In this document: in pieces, positions 38,104 to 47,059 of the stretch
How the letters are laid out: each line of letters starts with the position of its first letter
Position numbering within the stretch: position 1 is the stretch's first letter
NCBI RefSeq assembly: GCF_024809855.1
Contig: NZ_JANUEM010000012.1
Location: 1-64,000 of the forward strand
Length of the DNA stretch: 64,000 nt
Origin: Rheinheimera pacifica
GTDB taxonomy: Bacteria > Pseudomonadota > Gammaproteobacteria > Enterobacterales > Alteromonadaceae
Direction of reading: 5' to 3'
Notes under the pieces: generated by a model
Told to the model about the DNA's origin: nothing
Databases searched by the model: none
Seen by the model: only the letters and a program-made list of their open reading frames with translations
Program-made: the position numbers and the translations under genes

Positions 38104-38718
38104 ATGAACCAAGACACAATTAACCAACTAAGCTGGCCCGAAAACCAACTTCTGCCAGCCATAGTACAGCATGCCATCTCCGGCAAAGTACTTATGCAAG
38201 GTTATATGAACCCCGATGCGCTACAGCATACACTACAAAGCGGCAACGTAACGTTTTACAGCCGCAGCAAACAGCGGTTATGGACCAAAGGCGAAAGCTC
38301 GGGCAATACCTTAAAGCTGGTTAGCCTCGACAGCGACTGCGATGCCGACAGCATTTTAGTGCTGGCACTGCCGCAAGGCCCTACCTGCCATGTCGGTACC
38401 GAAACCTGCTGGCACGATAACAGCGCCAACAGCCCGCAACTGGCGTTTTTATATGATTTAGAGCAAGTGATAAAACAGCGTGAAGGTAGCGACCCGGCCA
38501 GCAGCTACACTGCCAGCTTGTTTGCCAAAGGCGTAAAGCGTATTGCGCAGAAAGTTGGTGAAGAAGGTGTCGAATCAGCCCTTGCTGCCATGGCTGGTGA
38601 TAAAGAAGAGCTGGCCAATGAAGCCGCCGATTTAATCTTTCACCTGCTGGTACTGCTACGCAGCCAGAAGCTTGAACTAAACGACGTAATTAACGTGCTG
38701 CAACAGCGGCATAAGTAA
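38104..38718 (+). CDS. hisIE: bifunctional phosphoribosyl-AMP cyclohydrolase / phosphoribosyl-ATP pyrophosphatase
   Basis: HisI domain (about 1-115) with [23 protein letters not shown] and the metal-binding cysteines of DSDCDADS and [13 protein letters not shown]. HisE domain (about 118-204) with [19 protein letters not shown] and [13 protein letters not shown]. It catalyses steps 2 and 3. It is 204 residues. Separated from hisF by the repeat spacer but still in line with the operon, with an AAGGG site before the ATG. Confidence 0.97.
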   Translation: MNQDTINQLSWPENQLLPAIVQHAISGKVLMQGYMNPDALQHTLQSGNVTFYSRSKQRLWTKGESSGNTLKLVSLDSDCDADSILVLALPQGPTCHVGTETCWHDNSANSPQLAFLYDLEQVIKQREGSDPASSYTASLFAKGVKRIAQKVGEEGVESALAAMAGDKEELANEAADLIFHLLVLLRSQKLELNDVINVLQQRHK

Positions 38719-38762
38719 CAACGTCAAATTAAAACGACAGGCGTAGTTTTCATCTATACAGC

Positions 38763-38794
38763 CAGCGCAGGTTATGAATATATAACCGGCGCTG
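38763..38794 (+). terminator. his operon terminator
   Basis: CAGCGC-A-GGTTAT, loop, ATAACC-G-GCGCTG, then TTTTAACTT. A strong two-part stem 44 bases after the hisIE stop. Confidence 0.8.
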
Positions 38795-38911
38795 TTTTAA
38801 CTTACTATAAGGTTTAAAGTTAACGTGGCAACAATACTGTCCCTTGACTACACTGTTAACGTTATTAGGATTAAACCACCGCATATGTAAGCCGAGGCTA
38901 AGCAAACCCAG

Positions 38912-40399
38912 ATGCAGGATGTATCTACCGGCAGCACTCAACTGCAGTACTTAGACGATATCGAACCAGCAAGCAAACTGGTTGCTACTATTGATTTTTC
39001 TGCACTTAATACCGCTTTTAACAATGCCCGGCAGCTATTAGGATCCCCCGTGGTATTGCTTGATATAAATGGCAAGCTGCTGGCGTCATCTGACTGGCCA
39101 GATGCCCGTAATGATTTAGCGCAAGCAACTGAAATATGTGCCGGGTACAACCAACAAGATTACGCCACGCCAATAATGCTGGACGGCGAACATATTGCCA
39201 GTTTGTTGGTTGGCAAGCGCCAGCTAAATAACAGCAATATGGATAAAACCCAACTGAACAGCATAGCGCAAATACTGGCGACACTTACACTACAAATTAT
39301 AAAACTCAGCCTGATCAACACCCGCTATCAGCAGCACCTGCAACAAACAACACGCAAGGTAGCGCAGCACACGCAAGAGCTACTCTTACAAAATCAAATT
39401 TTAAGCCAGATTAGCGAAGGTGCCGAACTAAAAAGCATACTGCACACACTGGTGACCCAGGTAGAGCTGTTGCACCCCGAAATGCTGTGCTCAATTCTAT
39501 TGCTGGACGAAGAGAGCCAAACCCTGCACCACGGCGCAGCGCCGTCGTTACCGGACGAATATAATAACGCACTGGACGGCGTTACCATTGGCATGGCCAT
39601 AGGTTCTTGTGGTACTGCGGCGTTTACCGGTGAAACAGTTATTGTCACAGACATCAGCACACATCCATACTGGCAACCCTATCAGGCGCTGGCACAGTTG
39701 GCCGATGTAAAGGCTTGCTGGTCTCAGCCGGTAAAAAATGCTCAGGGTAAGGTGCTGGGTACCTTTGCTATTTACCATCATCAACCGGCTAGCCCCTCAA
39801 CTGACCAGCTTAATATTATTAAAGCCTATAGCAATCTGGCTGAGCTGGCTATTAGCCGCAGCCTCAGCGCCGCACAGATCCGCCGATTAGCGTTTTACGA
39901 CAACCTTACCGGCCTGGCCAACCGCCGTTTATTAGAGGAGCACTTACTACAGGCGATAGCATCCAGCCAACGCAGCCAAAAATACAGTGGTTTAATGTTT
40001 ATCGATCTGGATAACTTTAAACCGGTAAACGATATATACGGTCATAAAAAAGGCGATAACTTGCTGGCCGATGTAGCCAGCCGCCTGCTTAGTACCGTGC
40101 GCCAGACAGATACCGTAGCCCGCTTTGGTGGCGATGAGTTTATTGTATTACTGCGCGATATTGATACGGATGCCGATCGCAGCAAACACTATATACAACA
40201 AATTGCCACCAAAATTTCCCAAGAGCTTTCCCGCCCCTATCCTTTATCTGAAAACAATATGCATCAATGCGCTTGCAGCATCGGCCTGGTATTGTTTCAG
40301 GGTAGCAATACCAGCGATGAACTGCTGCGCCAGGCCGACACAGCTATGTATCAAGCCAAACGGCAGGGGCGTAACCAGCCTTGCTGGTTTTCTGGATAA
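38912..40399 (+). CDS. GAF-domain diguanylate cyclase
   Basis: The 495-residue soluble protein has an N-terminal sensory region (about 20-135, PocR-like in style, low confidence), a coiled stretch, a GAF domain (about 165-310) and a C-terminal GGDEF domain (about 325-490). The active site is RFGGDEF near residue 404, with an intact inhibitory I-site (RQTD five residues before), so it should make c-di-GMP with product inhibition. Its ligand is unknown. A stop codon 21 bases upstream in frame fixes the ATG at 38912; the ribosome site is weak. Monocistronic. Confidence 0.9.
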   Translation: MQDVSTGSTQLQYLDDIEPASKLVATIDFSALNTAFNNARQLLGSPVVLLDINGKLLASSDWPDARNDLAQATEICAGYNQQDYATPIMLDGEHIASLLVGKRQLNNSNMDKTQLNSIAQILATLTLQIIKLSLINTRYQQHLQQTTRKVAQHTQELLLQNQILSQISEGAELKSILHTLVTQVELLHPEMLCSILLLDEESQTLHHGAAPSLPDEYNNALDGVTIGMAIGSCGTAAFTGETVIVTDISTHPYWQPYQALAQLADVKACWSQPVKNAQGKVLGTFAIYHHQPASPSTDQLNIIKAYSNLAELAISRSLSAAQIRRLAFYDNLTGLANRRLLEEHLLQAIASSQRSQKYSGLMFIDLDNFKPVNDIYGHKKGDNLLADVASRLLSTVRQTDTVARFGGDEFIVLLRDIDTDADRSKHYIQQIATKISQELSRPYPLSENNMHQCACSIGLVLFQGSNTSDELLRQADTAMYQAKRQGRNQPCWFSG

Positions 40400-40552
40400 A
40401 TAAGCCACTAGCACCCAACGCTTGAACTACGATAACTGTCGCATAGCAGCATCCCCAACCTTGGCCGAGTATTGACAAGGCCAGTGCAGGCATCGACTAT
40501 AGCTGCCGTCTTACGTGTAATATTCCTGTCAAAATTAAAACAAAGAGCACTT

Positions 40553-42715
40553 ATGAAAAAATCCATTCTGATGCTGGCACTGGCCAGCAGTTTTGCCATG
40601 GCTGATGAAGGCATGTGGATGCCACAGCAACTACCGCAAATTGCCAGCGAACTAAAAGCCGCCGGGCTGGAGCTGGACCCGGCTAACTTAAGCAAGTTAA
40701 CCGAATTTCCTGCCGCTGCCATTGTCAGCTTAGGCGGCTGCTCAGCCTCTTTCGTTTCACCCAATGGCTTGGTTGCCACTAACCATCACTGTGCTTATGG
40801 CAGTATTGCGTATAACTCAACACCGGAAAACGACTTACTGGCCAACGGCTTTTTAGCCCAACAGCCTGGCGATGAAGTTGCTGCTGCACCCGGCAGCCGG
40901 ATTTTTGTCACCAAAGCGGTAGATAATGTGACAGAGCAGGTAATTAACACCCAAACTGCCAAATTAACGGGTAAAAAACGTGTAGACGCGATTGAAACCA
41001 ACCAAAAAGCCATTATCGCTGAATGCGAAAAAGACCAAGGCCACCGCTGCACCGTAGCCGCCTATTACGGCAGTTTAGAGTTTTATCTGATCAAACAGCT
41101 GGAGATTAAAGATGTACGTTTAGTGCATGCTCCGGCCGAAGGAGTAGGTAAATTTGGCGGCGACACCGACAACTGGATGTGGCCACGCCACACCGGCGAT
41201 TACAGTTTCTATCGCGCTTATGTCAGCCCTGAAGGCAAATCGGCTGATTACAGCATAGATAACGTGCCCTATAAGCCGGATTATCATTTAACGCTGGCCA
41301 AAGACGGCTTAAAAGAAGGCGACTTTGTTATGGCACTGGGTTACCCAGGCCGCACTAACCGCCACCGTTTGCCAAGCGAAGTTAGCGAAACCTTTGAATG
41401 GGCCTACCCCAATACCGTTGCCCAGTTTAAAGACACCCTGGATATTATTGCCCGCGAAACGGCCAGCAATAAAGATGCAGAGTTAAAGTACGCCAGCCGT
41501 GTGGCCGGATTAAACAACTATATGAAAAACCGTCAGGGCATGCTGGACAGCTTTGCCCAAAGCGACTTTTTACAGCGTAAAACACAAGAGCATAAAGCGC
41601 TGACAGCCTGGATTAACAGCAACAGCGAAAATAAAAAAGCTTATGCCAAAGACTTAACGGCAATAGAAAAACTGTTAAAAGAAAACCAAACTAAAGAACG
41701 GGCCAATTACCTGCTAAACAACGCCACGCCGCGCCTGCTGGCAGCATCACGCGCGCTGTATCGTTTAGCGCAGGAAAGCACCAAACCGGATGCACAGCGT
41801 AAAGCAGGCTTTCAGCAGCGCGACATTCCGCGCTACAAAGCCTTTGTTGCAGGTATGGAGCGCAACCTGGATGTTGGCGTAGAAAAAGCGCTGGATCTGC
41901 ACAACCTGAGCAAATATGCCGCTTTGCCGAAAAAGCAGCGTAACGCCGATTTCGACAAAGCGATGGGTATTGAAGATGGCATGAGTAACGAACAGCTGAA
42001 AAGCCTGATTGACAGCTGGTACGCCAACAGCGATTTAACTGATTTGGCTAAACGCACCGCCCTGCTGGACAGCACGCCACAGCAATTTGCGCAAAGTAAC
42101 GATGCTTTTGTTAAAGCTGCAGTAGCATTGTATAAAACCGATTTAAAACGTGAAGCCGAAGAAGAAGAACTGGCCGGTAAAATTCAGCAAGCGTATGCCA
42201 GCTATATGCGCGCCAAAATAGCCTTTATGCAGTCTAAAGGCCAGGCGGTTTACCCCGACGCTAACAGCACGCTACGGGTAACCTACGGTAACGTAAAAGG
42301 CCGTGCGCACGGCAATGAAGATGGCAATGCCTGGGCACCCTTTACCACGCTGCGTGGTATTACTGCCAAAGCAACCGGCGAAGGCGAATTTAATGCACCG
42401 CAAAAACAGCTGGATGCCATAAAAGCCAAACAATATGGCCCGTATAAGGTAGAGAGCTTAAATTCTGTACCGGTAAACTACCTGGCTACGCTGGATATTA
42501 CCGGCGGCAATTCAGGCTCGGCAGTATTAAACAGCAAAGCCGAGTTGGTAGGTTTAGCCTTTGACGGCACGCTGGATTCCATCATTTCAGACTGGGACTA
42601 CAACCCGGACAACACCCGCTCTATTCAGGTAGATCACCGTTTTATGCTGTGGCAAATGCAGCTGGACGGCGCAAACAACCTGTTACAAGAAATGGGTGTT
42701 AGCTTAGCCAACTAA
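40553..42715 (+). CDS. S46 family dipeptidyl-peptidase, secreted
   Basis: Serine exopeptidase of the DPP7/DPP11 family that removes dipeptides in the periplasm. The signal peptide (1-18) ends SSFAMADEG. The triad residues are His in ATNHHCAYGSI, Asp in GDTDNWMWPRHTGD and Ser in TGGNSGSAVLN. It is 720 residues with the chosen ATG at 40553; the frame open from 40472 adds a non-signal extension. Whether it prefers hydrophobic or acidic P1 residues cannot be told here. Confidence 0.94.
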   Translation: MKKSILMLALASSFAMADEGMWMPQQLPQIASELKAAGLELDPANLSKLTEFPAAAIVSLGGCSASFVSPNGLVATNHHCAYGSIAYNSTPENDLLANGFLAQQPGDEVAAAPGSRIFVTKAVDNVTEQVINTQTAKLTGKKRVDAIETNQKAIIAECEKDQGHRCTVAAYYGSLEFYLIKQLEIKDVRLVHAPAEGVGKFGGDTDNWMWPRHTGDYSFYRAYVSPEGKSADYSIDNVPYKPDYHLTLAKDGLKEGDFVMALGYPGRTNRHRLPSEVSETFEWAYPNTVAQFKDTLDIIARETASNKDAELKYASRVAGLNNYMKNRQGMLDSFAQSDFLQRKTQEHKALTAWINSNSENKKAYAKDLTAIEKLLKENQTKERANYLLNNATPRLLAASRALYRLAQESTKPDAQRKAGFQQRDIPRYKAFVAGMERNLDVGVEKALDLHNLSKYAALPKKQRNADFDKAMGIEDGMSNEQLKSLIDSWYANSDLTDLAKRTALLDSTPQQFAQSNDAFVKAAVALYKTDLKREAEEEELAGKIQQAYASYMRAKIAFMQSKGQAVYPDANSTLRVTYGNVKGRAHGNEDGNAWAPFTTLRGITAKATGEGEFNAPQKQLDAIKAKQYGPYKVESLNSVPVNYLATLDITGGNSGSAVLNSKAELVGLAFDGTLDSIISDWDYNPDNTRSIQVDHRFMLWQMQLDGANNLLQEMGVSLAN

Positions 42716-42737
42716 GCAAGACATACAAGCGAGCAGA

Positions 42738-42824
42738 GGTTTACTCTAAGCCAACCGTTGAAGGCATGGATGCCTGAATCGAGCCCCCAAGGATGGGTTT
42801 ACGGCGCGTTGGCGTGAGTAAACC
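42738..42824 (+). repeat. cloverleaf-like intergenic repeat, copy 2
   Basis: Outer arms GGTTTACTC...AGCCAAC and GTTGGCGTGAGTAAACC pair around GGCATGGATGCC and CCCCAAGGATGGG, joined by TGAATCGAG. It lies between convergent S46 peptidase and CBS genes, where it may also help end transcription. Confidence 0.75.
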
Positions 42825-42867
42825 GGCGCGAGTATTCTCCAATAAGCCAGCTGTAACGCAGGCTTTT

Positions 42868-43296
42868 TTATTGTTTTTCCAATAATTGCGCCGCTAACCG
42901 GACAAAATCTGAAGAAGTCAGTATGCCCTTCAGTTTATTGTTTTCATCTACCACCGGCATACAACCATGGCGGTTTTTCACAAAAAAGCCTGCTACTTCT
43001 TTTAACGATTGCTCCGGCGTTACAGCTGCAAAATCGGTGGCCATCATATCGGCTACCAGTTGCTGTTTTTCTTTACGCTCCAGTGCGGTGGCGCCAAACT
43101 GCGCCATTAAGCCCATTACTTTGGCAATCATAATTTTTTGCGTCAGCATACCCACCAAAATGCCATCGGCATCTATTACCGGAATATGGCGGATATTTTT
43201 GCCACGCATTAAATCATGTGCATCTTTTAAACTGGCCTCCCGGGTTACACACAAGGGATCTGGCGTCATTAATTGGGCTACAGTAGTAATAGTCAT
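42868..43296 (-). CDS. two-CBS-domain protein
   Basis: The 142-residue protein consists of two CBS motifs (about 8-60 and 80-140), with IRHIPVIDADGILVGMLTQ and GCMPVVDENNKLKGILTSSDF. Stand-alone CBS pairs bind adenine nucleotides and regulate partners; the partner here is unknown. A second protein of the same design lies at 46611-47033. Monocistronic. Confidence 0.88.
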   Translation of the reverse strand: MTITTVAQLMTPDPLCVTREASLKDAHDLMRGKNIRHIPVIDADGILVGMLTQKIMIAKVMGLMAQFGATALERKEKQQLVADMMATDFAAVTPEQSLKEVAGFFVKNRHGCMPVVDENNKLKGILTSSDFVRLAAQLLEKQ

Positions 43297-43378
43297 AACA
43301 GTCTCCGTATTAAAACAGGTTTTCAGTTATACCGCATAAGGTAGCCCTTCAATTGGCGCTGGATCAAGTTTTTGCCGT

Positions 43379-44242
43379 TTAATCGGGCTTTGAACTGATC
43401 GAACTGCCAAGCGATGCCACGATAACCAGGCCTATTGCCAGCCACTGCCATAACGTAAGCAATTCTGCCAGAATAACAAAACCAGCCAGCGCAGCTATTG
43501 CCGGTTCCATACTCATAAAAACACTAAAGTTTTGTGATGTCATATTACGCAGCGCCACCATTTCCAGCGTGTAAGGCAAGGCACTGGATAAAATACCCAC
43601 CAACAACCCCAGTGGCAGCACTTGCCAGCTAAGTAGCGCCATACCCTGGCTCACAGCCCCTATCGGCACCAAAAAGGCTGCAGCCACTGTCATACCCAGC
43701 GCCACTGTAATACCGCCAGAAGCCTGCGCATTGGTGCGCTTACCAAACAAAATATACCCGGCCCAGCACGCACCTGCGCCCAGTGCCAGTATTACGCCAA
43801 CAGGGTCCAGCGCGTCGGCGCCGCGCATATCGGGTAGCAGTAATAAAATACCGGCAATGGCGCAGGCTACCCAGATTAAATCGCGTTTACGCCGCGATAA
43901 AAACAGTGCCACGGCCAAAGGCCCGGTAAATTCCAGTGCTACGCCAATACCCAGCGGAATACGGGCAATAGCTAAATAAAACAAGATATTCATACCGCCC
44001 AAACACAGGCCATAGGTCACTATTGCGTTCCAGTCACGCCGGTTTGTTGGCAAGCTGCGCCACGGCCGGAATACCAGCCACAGCACCAGTGCAGAAAACC
44101 CCAGCCGCAGCGCGGTAGTGCCCTCTGGGCCTATTACCGGAAACAGCTGCTTGGCAATAGAAGCCCCCGACTGAATAGTCAGCATTGCCAGCAAAACACT
44201 GGCCACCGCCACAACCAGATTACGATTGAGCACCATTGACAT
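43379..44242 (-). CDS. EamA/DMT family exporter, RhtA-like
   Basis: Inner-membrane drug/metabolite transporter with ten predicted helices and two EamA halves. The second half includes NFSVFMSMEPAIAALAGFVIL, and the sequence resembles the threonine/homoserine exporter RhtA (for example LFPVIGPEGTTALRLGFSA). Substrate is therefore probably an amino acid or related compound. Start choice is uncertain: ATG at 44242 or 44236 fits the first helix, while a TTG at 44269 gives extra polar residues. Monocistronic. Confidence 0.85.
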   Translation of the reverse strand: MSMVLNRNLVVAVASVLLAMLTIQSGASIAKQLFPVIGPEGTTALRLGFSALVLWLVFRPWRSLPTNRRDWNAIVTYGLCLGGMNILFYLAIARIPLGIGVALEFTGPLAVALFLSRRKRDLIWVACAIAGILLLLPDMRGADALDPVGVILALGAGACWAGYILFGKRTNAQASGGITVALGMTVAAAFLVPIGAVSQGMALLSWQVLPLGLLVGILSSALPYTLEMVALRNMTSQNFSVFMSMEPAIAALAGFVILAELLTLWQWLAIGLVIVASLGSSISSKPD

Positions 44243-44542
44243 AAGTTTAAAACCCGACAGAACACACAAAAGGTAAGAGCGGCATTGTAACCCGCCTCCA
44301 ACACCAAATGTAACTGAGTGCGCACTGAATTACGCCGCGGCTGCGTTATTTCAGGGCAAACACATGGTTACCCGGCATAACAAGCAGTGGAATTACACCA
44401 ATACGTAAAGAAAATATCATTTTACAGCAATCATTTAGGCCCATATTGCCGTTAAGCAAGCATTTGGCACATTAGCTGCTTTGCTTAAGCTAACGGTATT
44501 TGTGCTCATCTATATTTTGTGCCTTCCTTCAGGAGCATTATT

Positions 44543-45826
44543 ATGACCGGACTACATAACCGCAGCCATCCACTGCGTGATGTACTGGATAAAGAATTGC
44601 AGCAACGTACTTTTCCGGCGCTAACGGCGCCAAGCCGGCTGTGTCAGTTTATGCTAACGGTATCGCCAGCCTCACGCAGCAGCGAACTTAGCTTTATGCA
44701 ACAACTGGCCACAGCACAAGGCAGCCATTTTAGTGAAACCGATCATGACATTAACCTGCCTTTGTTTGGCGGCAACCTGCGGTTTGAAAAACATGGCGAG
44801 TTTTCCAGCTATATCTTTATTCAAAATGGCAGCGAAAAGCAGCTGTTTGATGATCCACTGGACTTTCTACCCACGAAGACCTGGCTGGATAACATTCCGG
44901 GCCAGATTTTCCGTGTGGTTCAGCTCAGCGTTATTACACCGGCACAGCTAACAAGCTATGCTGACACCAACCAGTTATTTAACCCGGACAATTGCATCAG
45001 CAGTATGCTGGCCGGGCAAAAAGCCCGTATCTGGACCGACTTTCAAAAACATGCCGAAGGTGCCGGTCGCATGTTATTGCTGGATCAGGGCTTAAGCCCC
45101 GCGGCGCTAGGGCGTTTAGTGCAACAGCTGTTTGATCTTGGTAATTACCGCAAATTATCACTGCTGGGCTGGCCACAATCACGCCAGGCACTTAGCAAGC
45201 TGAATATGCTGGAACAGCGCTTGTCGGATATTACCCAGCGCATAGAGCTGCGCCTGAGTGACGATGAGCATTTACTTAACGAAATTACCACCATGGCAGC
45301 CCAAACTGAGCATCTGATTGCCGAAACCAGCTCGCGTTTGCAGGCTACTGCCGCTTATTACCAGCTAACACTGGACCGGATCAGAAGCCTGAACGAAACC
45401 CCGATAGAAGGCTTGTTGTCATTGCAGGATTTTACCGAGCGGCGCTTAACACCGGCGTTTCGCACCAGTGAATCGGTAGCATACCGCCAGCATGCTTTAT
45501 CTGGCCGTTTAGGCCGCTCTACCGAGCTGCTACGCACCCGGATTAATTTAAAACTGGAGCAACAAAACCAGCAATTGCTGGCGTCTATGGACAAACGGGC
45601 CAAACTGCAGCTGAATATGCAGCAAATGGTTGAGGGTTTATCGCTGGTAGCCATCAGTTACTATGCTGTGCAGCTTAGTGACAAAGCCATTGATGCGCTG
45701 AGTTACTGGCTGCCACAGCTAAATACCAAACAATGGCAAAGTATCAGTGTGCCGGTAGTGGTTGTTATTGTGGCTGCGGTACTGTTTTGGCTGAACCGCC
45801 AGCTACACCGGAATAAAAGCCGCTAG
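44543..45826 (+). CDS. DUF3422 family membrane protein
   Basis: The 427-residue protein has a long soluble N-terminal part starting MTGLHNRSHPLRDVLDKEL. Two hydrophobic segments near the C-terminus (about 362-380 and 401-420) anchor it, with helical, coiled-coil-like stretches from about 225 to 360. It matches DUF3422, of unknown function, probably inner-membrane. The ATG at 44543 has AGGAG upstream; a GTG at 44519 precedes the ribosome site and is rejected. The gap 44243-44542 holds no gene, only an imperfect inverted repeat at 44452-44492. Confidence 0.85.
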   Translation: MTGLHNRSHPLRDVLDKELQQRTFPALTAPSRLCQFMLTVSPASRSSELSFMQQLATAQGSHFSETDHDINLPLFGGNLRFEKHGEFSSYIFIQNGSEKQLFDDPLDFLPTKTWLDNIPGQIFRVVQLSVITPAQLTSYADTNQLFNPDNCISSMLAGQKARIWTDFQKHAEGAGRMLLLDQGLSPAALGRLVQQLFDLGNYRKLSLLGWPQSRQALSKLNMLEQRLSDITQRIELRLSDDEHLLNEITTMAAQTEHLIAETSSRLQATAAYYQLTLDRIRSLNETPIEGLLSLQDFTERRLTPAFRTSESVAYRQHALSGRLGRSTELLRTRINLKLEQQNQQLLASMDKRAKLQLNMQQMVEGLSLVAISYYAVQLSDKAIDALSYWLPQLNTKQWQSISVPVVVVIVAAVLFWLNRQLHRNKSR

Positions 45827-45899
45827 AGGTTTTTATAAAGCGGTATGGCTTGAGCTTTTACCGGCTTAGTGCTTTACTTTCAGTCCGCTGAATTTATGC

Positions 45900-46607
45900 A
45901 TGGATGTCGCTTTGTCATTTGCCGGTACTGCCATTGCTGTGTTTATTTTAAGCTGCAGCCTGATGCTGACGGCTGAACCGCTGGCACCGGAAAAAAAGCA
46001 GCTTAAGCTTTCACCAGACAACGCCAGTACAGTATTGCCGCAAGCGCAGACAAAAACCGCCCCCACCATTGCAGTATATAAAGCGGTAAAAAGCGATGGT
46101 ACAACGCTATTTTCGGATCGTCAGCCGCTTAACCTGCCTTATCAGGTGGTACGGTTTGACTGCTTTGCTTGCGATCCCGCCTCCAAAGTTAACTGGCATA
46201 CCGTACCGTTGTATACCCGGCCTTTTGATCAGTTTATTGCCAGAGCCGCAGCAGAACATCAGCTTGAGCCTGCTCTTATCCGCGCAGTTATTCATGCCGA
46301 ATCCTCTTTTCGCCCGTCAGTAGTATCACGTAAAGGCGCGGTAGGCTTAATGCAACTGATGCCAGGCACAGCCAGGCAGCTTGGCGTCAGCGATGCCAGT
46401 GTGCCGGAGCACAATATTGCTGCCGGTAGTCGTTATCTGGCTCAGTTGTTAAAACAGCATAATGGTGAGTTACCGCTGGCGCTGGCGGCTTACAATGCCG
46501 GCAGCAGTAATGTGCGCCGTTATAATGGCATTCCGCCTTTTGCCGAAACACAGGCCTATGTTGAACGGGTGGCTATTTTGCACAAGCGCTATCAGCGCGC
46601 CGGTTAA
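45900..46607 (+). CDS. lytic transglycosylase, SLT family
   Basis: Cleaves peptidoglycan strands. The 235-residue protein has an N-terminal hydrophobic segment (signal or anchor, about 5-25). A middle region with SDGTTLFSDRQP (DUF4124-like) follows, then a Slt domain (about 105-230). The catalytic Glu is in RAVIHAESSFRPSVVS near residue 133, with GLMQLMPGTARQLG and ALAAYNAGSSNV motifs. It lies convergent with the second CBS gene, three bases apart. Confidence 0.92.
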   Translation: MDVALSFAGTAIAVFILSCSLMLTAEPLAPEKKQLKLSPDNASTVLPQAQTKTAPTIAVYKAVKSDGTTLFSDRQPLNLPYQVVRFDCFACDPASKVNWHTVPLYTRPFDQFIARAAAEHQLEPALIRAVIHAESSFRPSVVSRKGAVGLMQLMPGTARQLGVSDASVPEHNIAAGSRYLAQLLKQHNGELPLALAAYNAGSSNVRRYNGIPPFAETQAYVERVAILHKRYQRAG

Positions 46608-46610
46608 CAG

Positions 46611-47033
46611 CTAACCTACGGGCTTGTGCAGTGCAGCGCGCATAATATCCTTCCACGATACCAGGCCAAGCAAATGCTTATAGTCGTCAGTTACCGGTAA
46701 ACAACTGATATTGTGCTGCAACAGTAAAGCGGCAGCCTGCTTTAAGCCAGTGGTTTCACTAACGGTAATAACCGGGCTTACCATTACCTGATGCACTTTG
46801 CGCGAGCGGATAAACAGCCCGATGGCCGGATCACTGGCAGAATCCATTACCGGGCTAAGTTCACGGAAGTAGTCTTTTACCGACACGATACCAACAAGAC
46901 GGTTGGTATGATCCACCACCGGCACATGCTGAAAACCCGCACTGGAAAACACATCACGTAACGAGGCCAGGCTGGCATCGGCCATAGTGGTAACCAGTTT
47001 GCTGCGATGTGTCATGATCTGTGCAATAGCCAT
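46611..47033 (-). CDS. two-CBS-domain protein
   Basis: The 140-residue protein consists of two CBS motifs (about 8-60 and 80-135), with FQHVPVVDHTNRLVGIVSVKDYF and ISCLPVTDDYKHLLGLVSWKDI. It probably senses adenine nucleotides. It is 26 bases downstream of pilU on the same strand, so it may be part of the pilT-pilU transcript, but a link to pili is not shown by the sequence. Confidence 0.88.
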   Translation of the reverse strand: MAIAQIMTHRSKLVTTMADASLASLRDVFSSAGFQHVPVVDHTNRLVGIVSVKDYFRELSPVMDSASDPAIGLFIRSRKVHQVMVSPVITVSETTGLKQAAALLLQHNISCLPVTDDYKHLLGLVSWKDIMRAALHKPVG

Positions 47034-47059
47034 AGCAACCTCACTGTGACATCGGTTGG

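Noticed and set aside
42844-42872. AAGCC...GGCTTTTTTATT stem before the CBS gene end
   Set aside because: The stem is short and interrupted. It could help terminate the S46 peptidase gene, but the neighbouring cloverleaf repeat is a stronger structure, so I do not call it separately.
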